Below are positions 23,969 through 32,309 of a stretch of DNA of 64,000 nucleotides, one piece after another. Within the stretch, counting starts at the first letter, position 1. Each line of letters starts with the position of its first letter. The DNA lies in contig NZ_JBFABE010000013.1 of NCBI RefSeq assembly GCF_040640155.1, forward strand, positions 62,001 to 126,000, written 5' to 3'. This DNA comes from Streptosporangium sp040640155. GTDB lineage: Bacteria > Actinomycetota > Actinomycetes > Streptosporangiales > Streptosporangiaceae. The translations under genes were made by a program, and so were the position numbers. A model generated the notes under the pieces. The model was given only the letters and a program-made list of their open reading frames with translations, did not search any database and was not told the DNA's origin.

Positions 23969-25643
23969 CGCCGGCCGGGCCCTCCATGGCGACCCGGCGG
24001 GCCAGGCCCAGCGGGAGGCCGCCGGAACCGGCCAGCGTGTCGTGGAAGGCGCGCAGGTCGCCGCGGCCGGCCGCCAGGTAGTCGTCGCGGATGCGGTCGA
24101 TCTCCAGGGCGCCGGTCAGGTAGGAGGGCGCCTGGGTGGGCCACGCGCAGTAGCGGTTCACCTCGCCCACGGCGATGCCGTGGGGCAGCGAGGAGCGCGT
24201 GGTCATGAACTCCTCGGCCTGCTCCACCGTCATGTCGCCGCAGTGCAGCGAGGTGTCGACGATGATGCGGGCCGCCCGGAACAGCCGGAAGTCCAGGTGG
24301 GCGAGCTCCTGGGCGGGGGTGGTGAAGTATCCCTGCTCGGCCATGAGCTTCTCGACGTACAGCCCCCAGCCCTCGGTGAGGTACGGGGTGCGCAGCAGCT
24401 TGCGCGCCCGGCGTGGGGTGTCCGCCACCCACGACAGGTGCCAGTGGTGGCCGGGGTAGGTCTCGTGGACGGCGATGGAGGGCATCTGCGCCCTGGCGTT
24501 GCCGCGCAGGCGGTGGCGGACCTGCTCCTCGGTGAACGACGACGGGGTGAACGGCACGAAGAAGTGCCCGACCCGCGAGGTGGACAGCGGCGGGGGCGGC
24601 ATGTAGGAGGCGACGGCGATGACGGGCCGCTGGAACTCCGGCGACGGCACGACCCGGCACTCCTCGCCGGCGGCGAAGGTCACCAGGCCGCGTTCCCGGA
24701 CGAACCTCCTGGCCCGTTCCGTCTCGGCCTCGTACTCGGCGCGCATGTCCTCCAGCGTCGGCGCGTGGTCGTCCTGCAGCGCGGTGACGGCCGCGTGCCA
24801 GTCGCCGGAGCCGCCGTCCAGCCGGGCGGCGACCTCGCGCATGCGCGCGTCCAGCTCGTCGTAGGCGGCCCGCCCCCGCTCCAGCAGCTCGCCCGCGCCG
24901 TAGCCGAGCATCTCCCGCTCGCGCAGCAGGACGGAGTACAGCTCCTCCCCCATCCGCCAGGTGCCCTCCGCCCGGAAGCCCTCGAGGAACCCCACCAGCT
25001 CGTCGAAGGCCGCCGCCGCGGGCTCGGCCGCCTCGGCCAGCCGGGCGCGCAGGGCCTCGTCGCCGACCTGGCCGGGAACCGTCCCGGTGAGGAAGCCCCG
25101 GGCCGTCCGCGCCTGTCCCAGGCCCCGCTCGACGAGCAGGGGGGCGGCCAGCGCCGGATCGAGGTTGGCCCGGCAGGCGGCCAGGACGTCCGGCACCTCG
25201 GCCAGCCGTGCGACGGCCGCGTCCACCAGCTCGGCCTCGCCCGTGAGCCGCTGCAGGAACGGGCCGAACATGGACGAGAAGACGGGTCCCACGTAGGCGG
25301 CCGGGTCCCGCCTCCAGGCGGGCCACGCCTGGTGGGCGATCTCACCGCGCAACGTGGACACGACGAGCTCCCTGTCGATCTCGTCGTCGAAGTCCCCGAA
25401 GTCCCCGAAGTCCCCGAAGTCGCCGGGGGCGCCGGGGGCCGCCGTTCCCCCGCCGCCACCCGCGGGCGGCGCCTGGAGTCTCTCCAGCCAGTGGCGCGCC
25501 TCCCGTTCCCTGGCGAGGATGCCCGCCTCGGTGAAGTCCCCCAGGGTCCTGTCGTACCCCTGAGCCCCCGAAAGGGAGGCGTAAACGGGATTCGCGGTCA
25601 GATACCAGTCGAGAAAGCCGTTCACCAGCTCGGGAGACGTCAT
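23958..25643 (-). CDS. DUF885-family metallohydrolase
   Basis: This is a 561-residue DUF885 protein, probably a cytoplasmic zinc carboxypeptidase-like enzyme. The zinc motif HETYPGHHWH (HExxH form) is followed by GWGLYVEKLM with the downstream glutamate ligand, and TPYLTEGW precedes it. The N-terminus FLDWYLTANPVYASLSGAQGYD is typical. No signal peptide is present. An Ala/Gly/Asp-Phe-Gly repeat insert lies around residues 68-90. The ATG at 25643 is preferred because family homology starts there. It stands alone, convergent with the siderophore operon; substrate unknown. Confidence 0.86.
   Translation of the reverse strand: MTSPELVNGFLDWYLTANPVYASLSGAQGYDRTLGDFTEAGILAREREARHWLERLQAPPAGGGGGTAAPGAPGDFGDFGDFGDFDDEIDRELVVSTLRGEIAHQAWPAWRRDPAAYVGPVFSSMFGPFLQRLTGEAELVDAAVARLAEVPDVLAACRANLDPALAAPLLVERGLGQARTARGFLTGTVPGQVGDEALRARLAEAAEPAAAAFDELVGFLEGFRAEGTWRMGEELYSVLLREREMLGYGAGELLERGRAAYDELDARMREVAARLDGGSGDWHAAVTALQDDHAPTLEDMRAEYEAETERARRFVRERGLVTFAAGEECRVVPSPEFQRPVIAVASYMPPPPLSTSRVGHFFVPFTPSSFTEEQVRHRLRGNARAQMPSIAVHETYPGHHWHLSWVADTPRRARKLLRTPYLTEGWGLYVEKLMAEQGYFTTPAQELAHLDFRLFRAARIIVDTSLHCGDMTVEQAEEFMTTRSSLPHGIAVGEVNRYCAWPTQAPSYLTGALEIDRIRDDYLAAGRGDLRAFHDTLAGSGGLPLGLARRVAMEGPAGVTR
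25389..25424 (-). repeat. 9-bp tandem repeat, four copies, in the DUF885 gene
   Basis: GAAGTCCCC is repeated three times followed by GAAGTCGCC, encoding DFGDFGDFGDF in a surface linker. The nine-base unit keeps the frame. Confidence 0.9.
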
Positions 25644-25720
25644 GACGCCGGATCCTACTGGGCGGGCCCTTCCTGTGCGGACGAGCCGGTACGAGTCCGG
25701 CGTTCCCATAAACTGCATCC

Positions 25721-26041
25721 GTGGGCGACCCCAAGTTCGAGATCCAGATGCTCCACGACCGCGTGATGGTCAAGGTCGAGCAGGAGTCCGAGGAACGGCG
25801 CAGCACGGCGGGCATCGTCATCCCGGCGACGGTGAAGATGGCCAACCGCCTCGTCTGGGGGGAGGTCTGCGGCGCGGGCCAGAACGTCCGCGCGGTCAAG
25901 GTCGGCGACAAGGTGCTGTTCAACCCCGAGGACCAGTACGAGGTCGAGGTGCACGGCCAGATCTACCTGGTCATGCGCGAGCGCGACCTGCACGCCATCG
26001 CCACCCCCCAGACCGACAACGGTACGGGCCTGTACCTGTGA
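25721..26041 (+). CDS. GroES-like co-chaperonin family protein
   Basis: This is a 106-residue Cpn10/GroES-fold protein (MLHDRVMVKVEQESEERRSTAGIVIP, VWGEVCGAGQNVRAVKVGDKVLFNPEDQYEVEVHGQIYLVMRERDLHAIA). The GIVIP mobile-loop end and the GDKVLF and DLHAI strands match the family, but no groEL follows. Actinobacteria often have such a lone GroES-like gene besides the groESL operon. It may be a divergent co-chaperonin; its partner is unknown. The start is GTG at 25721, divergent from DUF885 by 77 bp, leaving a short shared promoter. Confidence 0.85.
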   Translation: MGDPKFEIQMLHDRVMVKVEQESEERRSTAGIVIPATVKMANRLVWGEVCGAGQNVRAVKVGDKVLFNPEDQYEVEVHGQIYLVMRERDLHAIATPQTDNGTGLYL

Positions 26042-26098
26042 GGACCGCCCGGCCCCGGGCGTCCCGGCGGTGCCGGGGGAGCGGGCGGGGCGGCCCGG

Positions 26099-27151
26099 TC
26101 AGCGGCGGGTGTAGCCGAGGTAGAGCCGGGCGTCCCAGTCGCCGGCGGCGAAGGCGGCCAGCACGCGGACGGTCCTGCCCTTGAGCGTGGACAGCACCAC
26201 CTGGTAGTGACCCCCGGAGGGGATGACGGCGATGAAGTGCTTCTCGTCCCACCACCCCCACAGGGCCTTCGGCCGGATGCCGGGCACCTTGGCCGCGAGC
26301 CTGCCGGAGGTGCGGTCCCAGACGCAGACGTGCTCGGTGTGGGTGGACGGGCACCAGGTCATCAGGCCCCGGCCCGAGGGGGTGAAGGCGTCCTCTCCCC
26401 CGGCGGGCCTGCCGGTCTTGACCAGGGTGCGCCGGACCGCGCCGTCCTGGCCGTAGAAGCGGGTGCCGCCCTTGTACTCGGCCACCACGTCGGAGCCGTC
26501 GGAGCTCCAGCGGAACCGCGCGGACCCGTCGACCTTGGCCACGATCGCCTGTCTGGCGGTCCTCGCCGAGACGTCGACGATCACGAACCCCGATGTCACC
26601 CACGACGTGCCGCTCTTGCGCTGGACGGTCAGCACCGCCTTGCGGCCGTCGCGGCTCCAGTGGGCGGAGTGCGCGACGAGCGGTTTGCGCACCGTGCGGA
26701 TCACGGTGCCCTTGGAGGTCGCCAGGTCCAGCAGGACGACCGAGTCGTAACCGCTCCTGTAGGAGGTGGGCACCGCGAGGGCCCTGCCCCCCTTGGGGGC
26801 GACCGTGATCTCCTGGTAGGCGGTCTGCCGGGTGAACCCCGCCCCCCTGCGCAGGTAGGTCGTCTTGCCCACGGAGTACGAGGTGACCTTGAGCGCGTCG
26901 GCGGCCTGCTCCCTGAGGGTCACCCGCGTCCCGGGCAGCACGATGTCGGCCGCGGTCGCGTGCGCTCCGGAAGAGGCCGCGGGGGAATGCGAGGAAGGGG
27001 CCACGGCGGACGTGACGCCGGCCTCGGGCGCCGTCCCACCGGCCGTCCGGGCGGCGTGCGCGGCCGCCGGGAGCGGCATGACCGGCACGATCGGCAGGGC
27101 CAGGGCGACGAGACAGCCGAGCAGTCGGCGGGTACCAGGAGTCACGGACAC
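26099..27151 (-). CDS. Secreted beta-propeller-like protein of unknown function
   Basis: This is a 350-residue exported protein. A Sec signal peptide (RRLLGCLVALALPIVPVMPLPAAAHA) is followed by an Ala/Ser/Thr-rich linker to about residue 70, then five or so repeats of a WD40/TolB-like pattern such as HSAHWSRDGRKAVLTVQ, ARFRWSSDGSDVVAEYKGGT, GEDAFTPSGRGLMTWCPS and KALWGWWDEKHFIAVIPSGG. Each has the S-x-DG turn of propeller blades. Function is unknown; binding of ligand or partner at the cell surface is possible. The GTG at 27151 has an AGGA site. A near-perfect 22-bp palindrome lies 24 bases upstream. Confidence 0.75.
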   Translation of the reverse strand: MSVTPGTRRLLGCLVALALPIVPVMPLPAAAHAARTAGGTAPEAGVTSAVAPSSHSPAASSGAHATAADIVLPGTRVTLREQAADALKVTSYSVGKTTYLRRGAGFTRQTAYQEITVAPKGGRALAVPTSYRSGYDSVVLLDLATSKGTVIRTVRKPLVAHSAHWSRDGRKAVLTVQRKSGTSWVTSGFVIVDVSARTARQAIVAKVDGSARFRWSSDGSDVVAEYKGGTRFYGQDGAVRRTLVKTGRPAGGEDAFTPSGRGLMTWCPSTHTEHVCVWDRTSGRLAAKVPGIRPKALWGWWDEKHFIAVIPSGGHYQVVLSTLKGRTVRVLAAFAAGDWDARLYLGYTRR

Positions 27152-27174
27152 GGCGGCATCCTAAGTCGGAAATC

Positions 27175-27196
27175 GTTCATGATCGCGATCTAGAAC
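27175..27196. promoter_or_regulatory. 22-bp near-palindrome with core GATCGCGATC
   Basis: The perfect core GATCGCGATC (27181-27190) is flanked by GTTC and GAAC arms; only two symmetrical pairs mismatch. It is at the promoter position of the secreted propeller-like gene and looks like an operator. Confidence 0.5.
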
Positions 27197-27216
27197 GAAA
27201 GGGTTAGAAGAGGTGT

Positions 27217-27259
27217 GGAGGCGGCCTTCCGGGGCGATGAATACCGGAAGGCCGCCTCC
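27217..27259 (-). terminator. 16-bp perfect hairpin after the DrrB-like gene
   Basis: GGAGGCGGCCTTCCGG pairs perfectly with 27244-27259 around an 11-base loop. It starts 13 bases after the stop of the exporter permease gene and would end that operon before the propeller-like gene. Confidence 0.8.
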
Positions 27260-27272
27260 GCCGCGCCGCTCC

Positions 27273-28163
27273 TCAGTCGCCGAGCCTGCGGAACGTACGG
27301 GCCGACAACGGCAGGAAGACGGCGATCAGCAGCAGCGGCCAGAGCACCGCCATCGTCGCCGCGTGCTGCGCGACCCAGGACTCCCCCACCCGGCCCGGGT
27401 CGCCGAAGAACCCCCTGACGGCGGTCGCGGTCGCCGAGAGCGGGTTCCACTCGGCGACCGCGCCGAGCCAGGAGGGCATCGTCGCCGGGTCGACGAACAC
27501 GCCGGACAGGAAGCCGGCCGGCCAGACGAGGATCTGCACGGACGTCACCGCCTCCGGCCCGCCCGCGACCAGGCCGATGAAGATCCCCACCCAGAGCAGG
27601 GCGAAGCGGAGCAGCAGGAGCAGGCCCACCGCCGCCAGCGTGCCGGCCGGACCGCCCTCGGCGCGCCAGCCGAGCAGCAGCCCGGCCGCGAACAGGACGG
27701 CCAGCCCGACGGCCGAGTCGAGCATGTCGGCGATCCCGCGGCCCATGACGACCACGGAGGAGTTCATCGGCATCGAGCGGAACCGGTCGGTCACCCCCCT
27801 GGAGGCGTCGGTGGTGACCGCCGTCATCGTGGACTCCAGGCCGAACAGCATGGCCATGGCGAACATGCCCGGGACGAGGAAGTCGATGTAGTCCCCCGTG
27901 CCGGAGCCGCCGGAGGAACCGCCGGGGCCGCCGATGGCGCCGCCGAACAGGCCGCCGAACATCAGCACCGTCAGGACCGGGAAGAACCAGCCGACGACGA
28001 CCGGTCCGGGCCTGCGGACCCAGTGCCTCAGGTCCCGCAGGGCGATCGTCCAGGAGTCGGCGGCCACCCAGGCGGCGCGGGTCGCCCGGGTGACCCGCGC
28101 CGGCGAGGATCCTCCCGAGGGGGCCGGGGCGGGCGGGACCGGGGCGGGGGTCGTGACGCTCAT
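27273..28163 (-). CDS. ABC-2 type exporter permease (DrrB-like)
   Basis: This is a 296-residue ABC-2 membrane permease with six predicted helices. Landmarks are TIALRDLRHWVRRPGPVVVGWFFPVLTVLMFG, YIDFLVPGMFAMAMLFGLEST, GVTDRFRSMPMNSSVVVMGRGIADM and the late EWNPLSATATAVRGFFG loop, all of the DrrB/daunorubicin exporter type. A Gly-rich loop follows helix 1. The ATG overlaps the ATPase stop (ATGA). It is expected to export a hydrophobic compound or drug with the upstream ATPase. Control by the adjacent TetR regulator is likely. Confidence 0.9.
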   Translation of the reverse strand: MSVTTPAPVPPAPAPSGGSSPARVTRATRAAWVAADSWTIALRDLRHWVRRPGPVVVGWFFPVLTVLMFGGLFGGAIGGPGGSSGGSGTGDYIDFLVPGMFAMAMLFGLESTMTAVTTDASRGVTDRFRSMPMNSSVVVMGRGIADMLDSAVGLAVLFAAGLLLGWRAEGGPAGTLAAVGLLLLLRFALLWVGIFIGLVAGGPEAVTSVQILVWPAGFLSGVFVDPATMPSWLGAVAEWNPLSATATAVRGFFGDPGRVGESWVAQHAATMAVLWPLLLIAVFLPLSARTFRRLGD

Positions 28164-29239
28164 ACGGATGCCCTCCTGTCAGGGGCGGCGGGAGCGGCGG
28201 GGGCGATCGCGCCCCTGTCGTCGCCCGCAGGCCCGGTTCCGTCGCCCGTGGACCGTGGGTCGTCGCCCGCCCGGTTGCCGTCGTCGCCCGTCAGGTGCAG
28301 GAACACCTCGTCCAGCGTGGGGCGGCGCAGCGTGACGTCCACCGGTTCGATCCCGGCGTCGCCGAGTGCGGTGACCAGCGCGACGAGCGCCCGGGTGCGT
28401 TCGGAGACCGGGACGCCGATCCGGCGGCTCCCGGCGTCCACCCGGACCTCCCCTGACGCGACCCGCGCCGCCAGGACCCGCGCGGTCTCCACGTCGCCGG
28501 CGTCGGCCAGGACGACGTCGATCCGGTCGCCGCCGAGGGCGGACTTCAGCTCCTCCGGGGTGCCCTCGGCGACGACCCTGCCCGCCGTGAGCATCACGAT
28601 CCGGTCGGCCAGCCGGTCCGCCTCCTCCAGGTACTGCGTGGTGAGCAGCACGGTCGTGCCGGAGTCGACCAGGTCGCGCACGGCCGCCCACACCTGGCGG
28701 CGTCCGGCCGGGTCCAGGCCGGTGGTCGGCTCGTCCACGAACAGCACCGGCGGTGCCACGACGAGGCTCGCCGCCAGGTCGAGCCTCCTGCGCATGCCGC
28801 CGGAGTAGCCGCCGACCGGCCGGGAGCCGGCGTCGGTCAGCGAGAAGCGTTCCAGCAGCTCGTCGGCCCGCCTCCGCGCGTGCGCGGCGGGCAGGTGGTT
28901 GAGCCTGCCGAACATCACCAGGTTCTGCCGCCCGCTGAGGATCTCGTCGACCGCGGCGTACTGGCCGACCAGCCCGATGCGCTCGCGGACCCGGCCGGCC
29001 TCGGCCCGCACGTCGAACCCGGCCACGCTCGCCCGGCCCGCGTCGGGGCGCAGCAGCGTGGACAGGATCCTGACGGCCGTCGTCTTGCCCGCCCCGTTGG
29101 GGCCGAGCAGGCCGCAGACCGTGCCGGTCGCGACCTCCAGGTCGAAGCCGTTGAGCCCCGCGCCCGGCGGAGCGCCCGCGTACCCCTTGCGCAGGCCGTC
29201 CGCGACGATCGCGGACCCGGCCCTCGCGTCCTGTCCCAT
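28160..29239 (-). CDS. ABC exporter ATPase (DrrA-like)
   Basis: This is a 359-residue ATPase of the DrrA family. It has Walker A GPNGAGKTT, Q-loop VGQYAAVDE, signature YSGGMRRRLDLA, Walker B VLFVDEPTTGLD and the H-loop region TTQYLEEADRLADR. The DrrA-type C-terminal extension is present (PTLDEVFLHLTG), followed by a 35-residue Asp/Gly/Ala-rich tail. It is first in a two-gene operon and divergent from a TetR-family gene across a region with repeated TACGGT sites. The substrate is probably a drug or endogenous metabolite. Confidence 0.93.
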   Translation of the reverse strand: MGQDARAGSAIVADGLRKGYAGAPPGAGLNGFDLEVATGTVCGLLGPNGAGKTTAVRILSTLLRPDAGRASVAGFDVRAEAGRVRERIGLVGQYAAVDEILSGRQNLVMFGRLNHLPAAHARRRADELLERFSLTDAGSRPVGGYSGGMRRRLDLAASLVVAPPVLFVDEPTTGLDPAGRRQVWAAVRDLVDSGTTVLLTTQYLEEADRLADRIVMLTAGRVVAEGTPEELKSALGGDRIDVVLADAGDVETARVLAARVASGEVRVDAGSRRIGVPVSERTRALVALVTALGDAGIEPVDVTLRRPTLDEVFLHLTGDDGNRAGDDPRSTGDGTGPAGDDRGAIAPAAPAAPDRRASV

Positions 29240-29303
29240 CCGTGCTCACCCGCCTTCTCGTGCCACCCCGGACGGAGGATCCGCCCGGCTTGGCACGCCA
29301 CTT

Positions 29304-29343
29304 ACCGTATAGCGTACGGTACATCGTACGGTCACGCTACGGT
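29304..29343. promoter_or_regulatory. TetR operator array (ACCGTA/TACGGT sites)
   Basis: ACCGTA at 29304 and TACGGT at 29315 form an inverted repeat with a five-base spacer. Further TACGGT copies follow at 29327 and 29338. The array lies between the exporter ATPase and TetR genes and is the expected binding region of the repressor for both. Confidence 0.75.
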
Positions 29344-29376
29344 GGGCCTGACGCCGAGAATCTGGAGACCGATCCC

Positions 29377-30147
29377 GTGAGCGCGAAGAGAGCTTCCGAC
29401 GCCGACCCGGCACGCAGCCTTGCCCTCCTGTGGGGCTCGCACGGCAAACCGGGCCGTTCCGGGCTGACGGTGCGCTCGATCGTCCTGGCCGCCATCGAGC
29501 TGGCCAACGCCGAGGGGCTCGACGCGGTCTCCATGCGCCAGGTCGCCGAACGGCTGGGGGTCGGGACCATGTCCCTCTACACCCACGTGCCGGGCAAGGG
29601 CGAGCTGCTCGACCTCATGATCGACACCGCGTACGGGGAGCTGTACGCCGACGTGGACACGCCGTCCCGGCAGCCCGGCGGGTGGCGGGGCGCGCTGGAG
29701 TTCGTCGCCGCCCGCAACTGGGACCTGCACCGGCGCAACCCCTGGATGCTCCAGGCCCGCGATCCGCGCTCCACGCTCGGGCCGAACGCCACGCTCAAGT
29801 ACGAGGCCGAACTGCGCCCGCTGGAGGGCGTGGGGTTGTCGGACGTCGAGATGGACTCCGTCCTCACCCTGGTCCTCTCCCACGTCGAGAGCACCGCCAG
29901 GACCGGGGCCGACCAGTTGCGCGTCCAGCGGGAGAGCGGGATGACCGACGCCGAGTGGTGGCTCACCAACTCCCCGCTGCTCGAACGCCTCGTGGACGCC
30001 ACCCGCTTCCCGGTCGCCTCCCGCGTCGGGCAGGCGGCCGGCGAGGCCTACCAGGCGATCACCGACCCCGCCCACGCCCTCACCTTCGGCCTGGAACGCA
30101 TCCTGGACGGTGTCGCAGCCCTGATCGCGAGCCGCGAGAACGCCTGA
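29377..30147 (+). CDS. TetR/AcrR-family repressor with TetR-type C-terminal domain
   Basis: This is a 256-residue regulator. The helix-turn-helix lies at about residues 27-73 (SIVLAAIELANAEGLDAVSMRQVAERLGVGTMSLYTHVPGKGELLDLM), and the C-terminal half (WDLHRRNPWMLQARD, LSHVESTARTGADQ, FGLERILDGVAALI) is of the tetracycline-repressor ligand-binding type. The GTG at 29377 has a GGAG site nine bases upstream. It is divergent from drrAB-like genes with operators between them, so it probably represses the exporter and itself until a ligand binds. Confidence 0.92.
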   Translation: MSAKRASDADPARSLALLWGSHGKPGRSGLTVRSIVLAAIELANAEGLDAVSMRQVAERLGVGTMSLYTHVPGKGELLDLMIDTAYGELYADVDTPSRQPGGWRGALEFVAARNWDLHRRNPWMLQARDPRSTLGPNATLKYEAELRPLEGVGLSDVEMDSVLTLVLSHVESTARTGADQLRVQRESGMTDAEWWLTNSPLLERLVDATRFPVASRVGQAAGEAYQAITDPAHALTFGLERILDGVAALIASRENA

Positions 30148-30163
30148 CCGAACGCGATGGCGG

Positions 30164-30208
30164 GCCGGACGCCGGCCCCCGGCTCCCCGCCCGTCCCCGG
30201 CGTCCGGC
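30164..30208. terminator. Bidirectional hairpin between convergent TetR and PucR genes
   Basis: GCCGGACGCCGG (30164-30175) pairs perfectly with 30197-30208 around a 21-base loop, midway between two convergent genes. Confidence 0.65.
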
Positions 30209-30268
30209 GCGCCTCCGGGAGAAGGGCCTACCGCTCCCCGCCCGCGGCGGTCCGCGCGTCGCGCCGGG

Positions 30269-31471
30269 TCAGCCCTTCACCGCCGGGCGCTTCGCCGCGA
30301 CGAGACCGGCGGCGCGGGCGCGCAGGACCACCTCCAGCTCGAAGCGGTCCCCGGGGGTGCCGAGCTGGTCGGCGAAGAGCTCGGTGGCCTGGCGCAGGCG
30401 GTAGCGGACGGTCTGCGGGTGGACGTGCAGCCGGGCCGCCACCTCGGTGGCGTTGCCGCTCTGCAGCCAGGCCAGCAGCGTCTCGGCCAGCCGGTCGCGC
30501 TGGGCCGGGCGCAGGGCGAGCAGGGGCACGAGCCTGGACCGCCCCATGATCTGGATCAGCGCCTCGTCCTGGAAGATCATCAGTGTCGCGAGGTGCTCGG
30601 CCACCCTGATGACGCCGCGGCCGTCCAGCACGCCGCGCCCGGCCAGCACCAGGGCGTCGCGGGCGAGCCTGAGCGAGATCCCGGCCTCGCCGACGGCGAC
30701 CGCGGGACCGATGGCCACCGTCCAGTCGGCCGCCATGGCGTTCAGCAGGCCGCTCCTGCCGGGACCTCCGGGGTCGGGCAGCACCAGGCAGGGATCGGAG
30801 CGGTCGAGGTCGACGAGCACGTCGGGCGGCAGTCCCGGCCTGGGCGGCTCCCCCTGGACGCGGGGGGCCAGGGCGACGCAGGCCAGGGTGCGCGGCATGG
30901 TCCAGCGCACCGACCGGGCCAGGTCGGCCACGGCGCGGGAGTCGGCGGGCGGGTCGGCCACGAGCAGGTCCAGCAGCCTGCGGCGCCTGAGCTCCAGTTC
31001 GCCCGCCACCCGGGCCTGGGCCTCGGAGTAGCCGTCGGCCGCGGCCGCGGCGATCTCGTCGAGGTAGACCAGGATCGCCTCCCCGATGTCGCACATGCGC
31101 CGCCGGGACAGGTCGAGCCGTTCGGACTCCTCGGCCAGCCGCCGCCAGGCCACCCGGGCGCAGATCCGCAGCGCCGACTGGAGCGAGTCCAGGGGGCGCC
31201 CCTCGGCCGCCTCGCCGCCCCCGACGGCGCGGAAGACCTCCAGCAGCCGGGACCGGCCGGCCCCGCGGTTGACGAACCCGGCGAGCGCCTCCTCGACGGA
31301 GTGCCTGACGATGCGGGCGTAGGCGTCGCTCTGCCGGGAGTACTCCGGCACACTGGCCCGGATCTCGTCGATCATCTCCTCGGCCAGGACGTCCAGGTAG
31401 GGACGGAGGGCGTCGGCGAACTCACGGGGGACGTCCGCCTGCGGCTGTTCGACGGCACGGGCTGGGCTCAC
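30269..31471 (-). CDS. PucR/CdaR-family transcriptional regulator
   Basis: This is a 400-residue PucR-type regulator. The C-terminal helix-turn-helix (PF13556) reads LLAWLQSGNATEVAARLHVHPQTVRYRLRQATELF; the middle holds the GGDEF-like CdaR segment (AIGPAVAVGEAGISLRLARDAL) and the N-terminal 160 residues are helical, of the RsbRD/sensor type common in actinomycetes. The GTG at 31471 has an AGGAGGAG site five bases upstream. No catabolic genes lie beside it, so its target is unknown. Related proteins control purine, sugar-acid or proline use. Confidence 0.9.
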   Translation of the reverse strand: MSPARAVEQPQADVPREFADALRPYLDVLAEEMIDEIRASVPEYSRQSDAYARIVRHSVEEALAGFVNRGAGRSRLLEVFRAVGGGEAAEGRPLDSLQSALRICARVAWRRLAEESERLDLSRRRMCDIGEAILVYLDEIAAAAADGYSEAQARVAGELELRRRRLLDLLVADPPADSRAVADLARSVRWTMPRTLACVALAPRVQGEPPRPGLPPDVLVDLDRSDPCLVLPDPGGPGRSGLLNAMAADWTVAIGPAVAVGEAGISLRLARDALVLAGRGVLDGRGVIRVAEHLATLMIFQDEALIQIMGRSRLVPLLALRPAQRDRLAETLLAWLQSGNATEVAARLHVHPQTVRYRLRQATELFADQLGTPGDRFELEVVLRARAAGLVAAKRPAVKG

Positions 31472-31593
31472 GTGGACTCCTCCTGACTTCGGACGTTACC
31501 CCGATGTCAGGAATCCTTCTTCTGGCGCGGGCGCACAGTTTCCCCCGCCGCCCCCCTCACGCGCGTGACAATTTCATGGCGACGCTGACGCGT

Positions 31594-31698
31594 CGCTGTG
31601 AGGCCGCTCTGATCCGGCTCCTTCCCTCGTCGGGCGGAATCGTTCGTTCCTCACGATTCCGCCCTCCTCAGTCCAGTCGCCGGCTCGGCCTCACAGCG
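31594..31698 (-). terminator. Nested double inverted repeat downstream of the small secreted protein gene
   Basis: An outer perfect 13-bp pair (CGCTGTGAGGCCG at 31594-31606 with 31686-31698) encloses an inner perfect 12-bp pair (GGGCGGAATCGT at 31632-31643 with 31653-31664, nine-base loop). The outer arm begins 17 bases past the stop of the gene ending at 31716. It may be a compound terminator or a structured 3' RNA. The rest of 31472-31593 shows nothing recognisable beyond possible promoter sequence. Confidence 0.65.
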
Positions 31699-31715
31699 CC
31701 ACGAGGCAGCACCTG

Positions 31716-32090
31716 TTAGAAGTAGCCGGTGCCCGTGATGGCGGCCGGGGTGTTGCCCATGTTCTTCACGCGGTAGCGGATGCACTGCGCGGGCGGGGTG
31801 GTGCTGGCGGCGACGTACGCGGCGTGGTCGTTGGCGGCGATCGGCAGCGTGCCGATGTACCTGCCGCGGCAGTTACCGATCTTGATCTTGACGGGGACGC
31901 TGTTGTTGTCGAGCTTGACCAGGACGTTCCCGTTGTACTGGGCCGCGGGGACCAGCTCGGGCGTGAGGAAGACCTCCTCGCCGGGCTGGACCCTCGCGGC
32001 CAGGTTGACGTCGTCGGCGTGGGCGGGGGTGCCGGTCAGGATGGCGGCTCCGGCGGCCGCGAGGACCAGCATCGAGGACAGGGCGCGCAT
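31716..32090 (-). CDS. Small secreted protein of unknown function
   Basis: This is a 124-residue exported protein. The Sec signal (MRALSSMLVLAAAGAAILTGTPAHA, cleavage after AHA) leaves about 100 mature residues with two Cys likely to form a disulfide (GNCRGRYIGTL and PAQCIRYRVKN) and an Asn-rich beta-sheet pattern. No family was recognised. The ATG has an AAGGAG site nine bases upstream. Similar small two-Cys secreted proteins are common in Streptosporangiaceae, but function is unknown. Confidence 0.75.
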   Translation of the reverse strand: MRALSSMLVLAAAGAAILTGTPAHADDVNLAARVQPGEEVFLTPELVPAAQYNGNVLVKLDNNSVPVKIKIGNCRGRYIGTLPIAANDHAAYVAASTTPPAQCIRYRVKNMGNTPAAITGTGYF

Positions 32091-32309
32091 GGAACGTCAC
32101 TCTCCTTATTCGTCTCTGCCGATCCGTCCTTGCGGATCGGACGTGGAGACACTACGAAGAGTCACATCCGAGGAAGATAACGAGACGGGTGGCACCCGGT
32201 AAAACTCGCCGGGGCGCGAGGATCGTTTCCCGTCAACGGTGTCATCACCGGTCAGACGGCCTCGTTGCCGTCACCGTGCGTGATGTTCGCCGATCGGACG
32301 CGGGCCCGT

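Noticed and set aside
31504..31719. 71-codon open frame on the plus strand
   Set aside because: It crosses the nested inverted repeats, has no ribosome site and no recognisable protein features.
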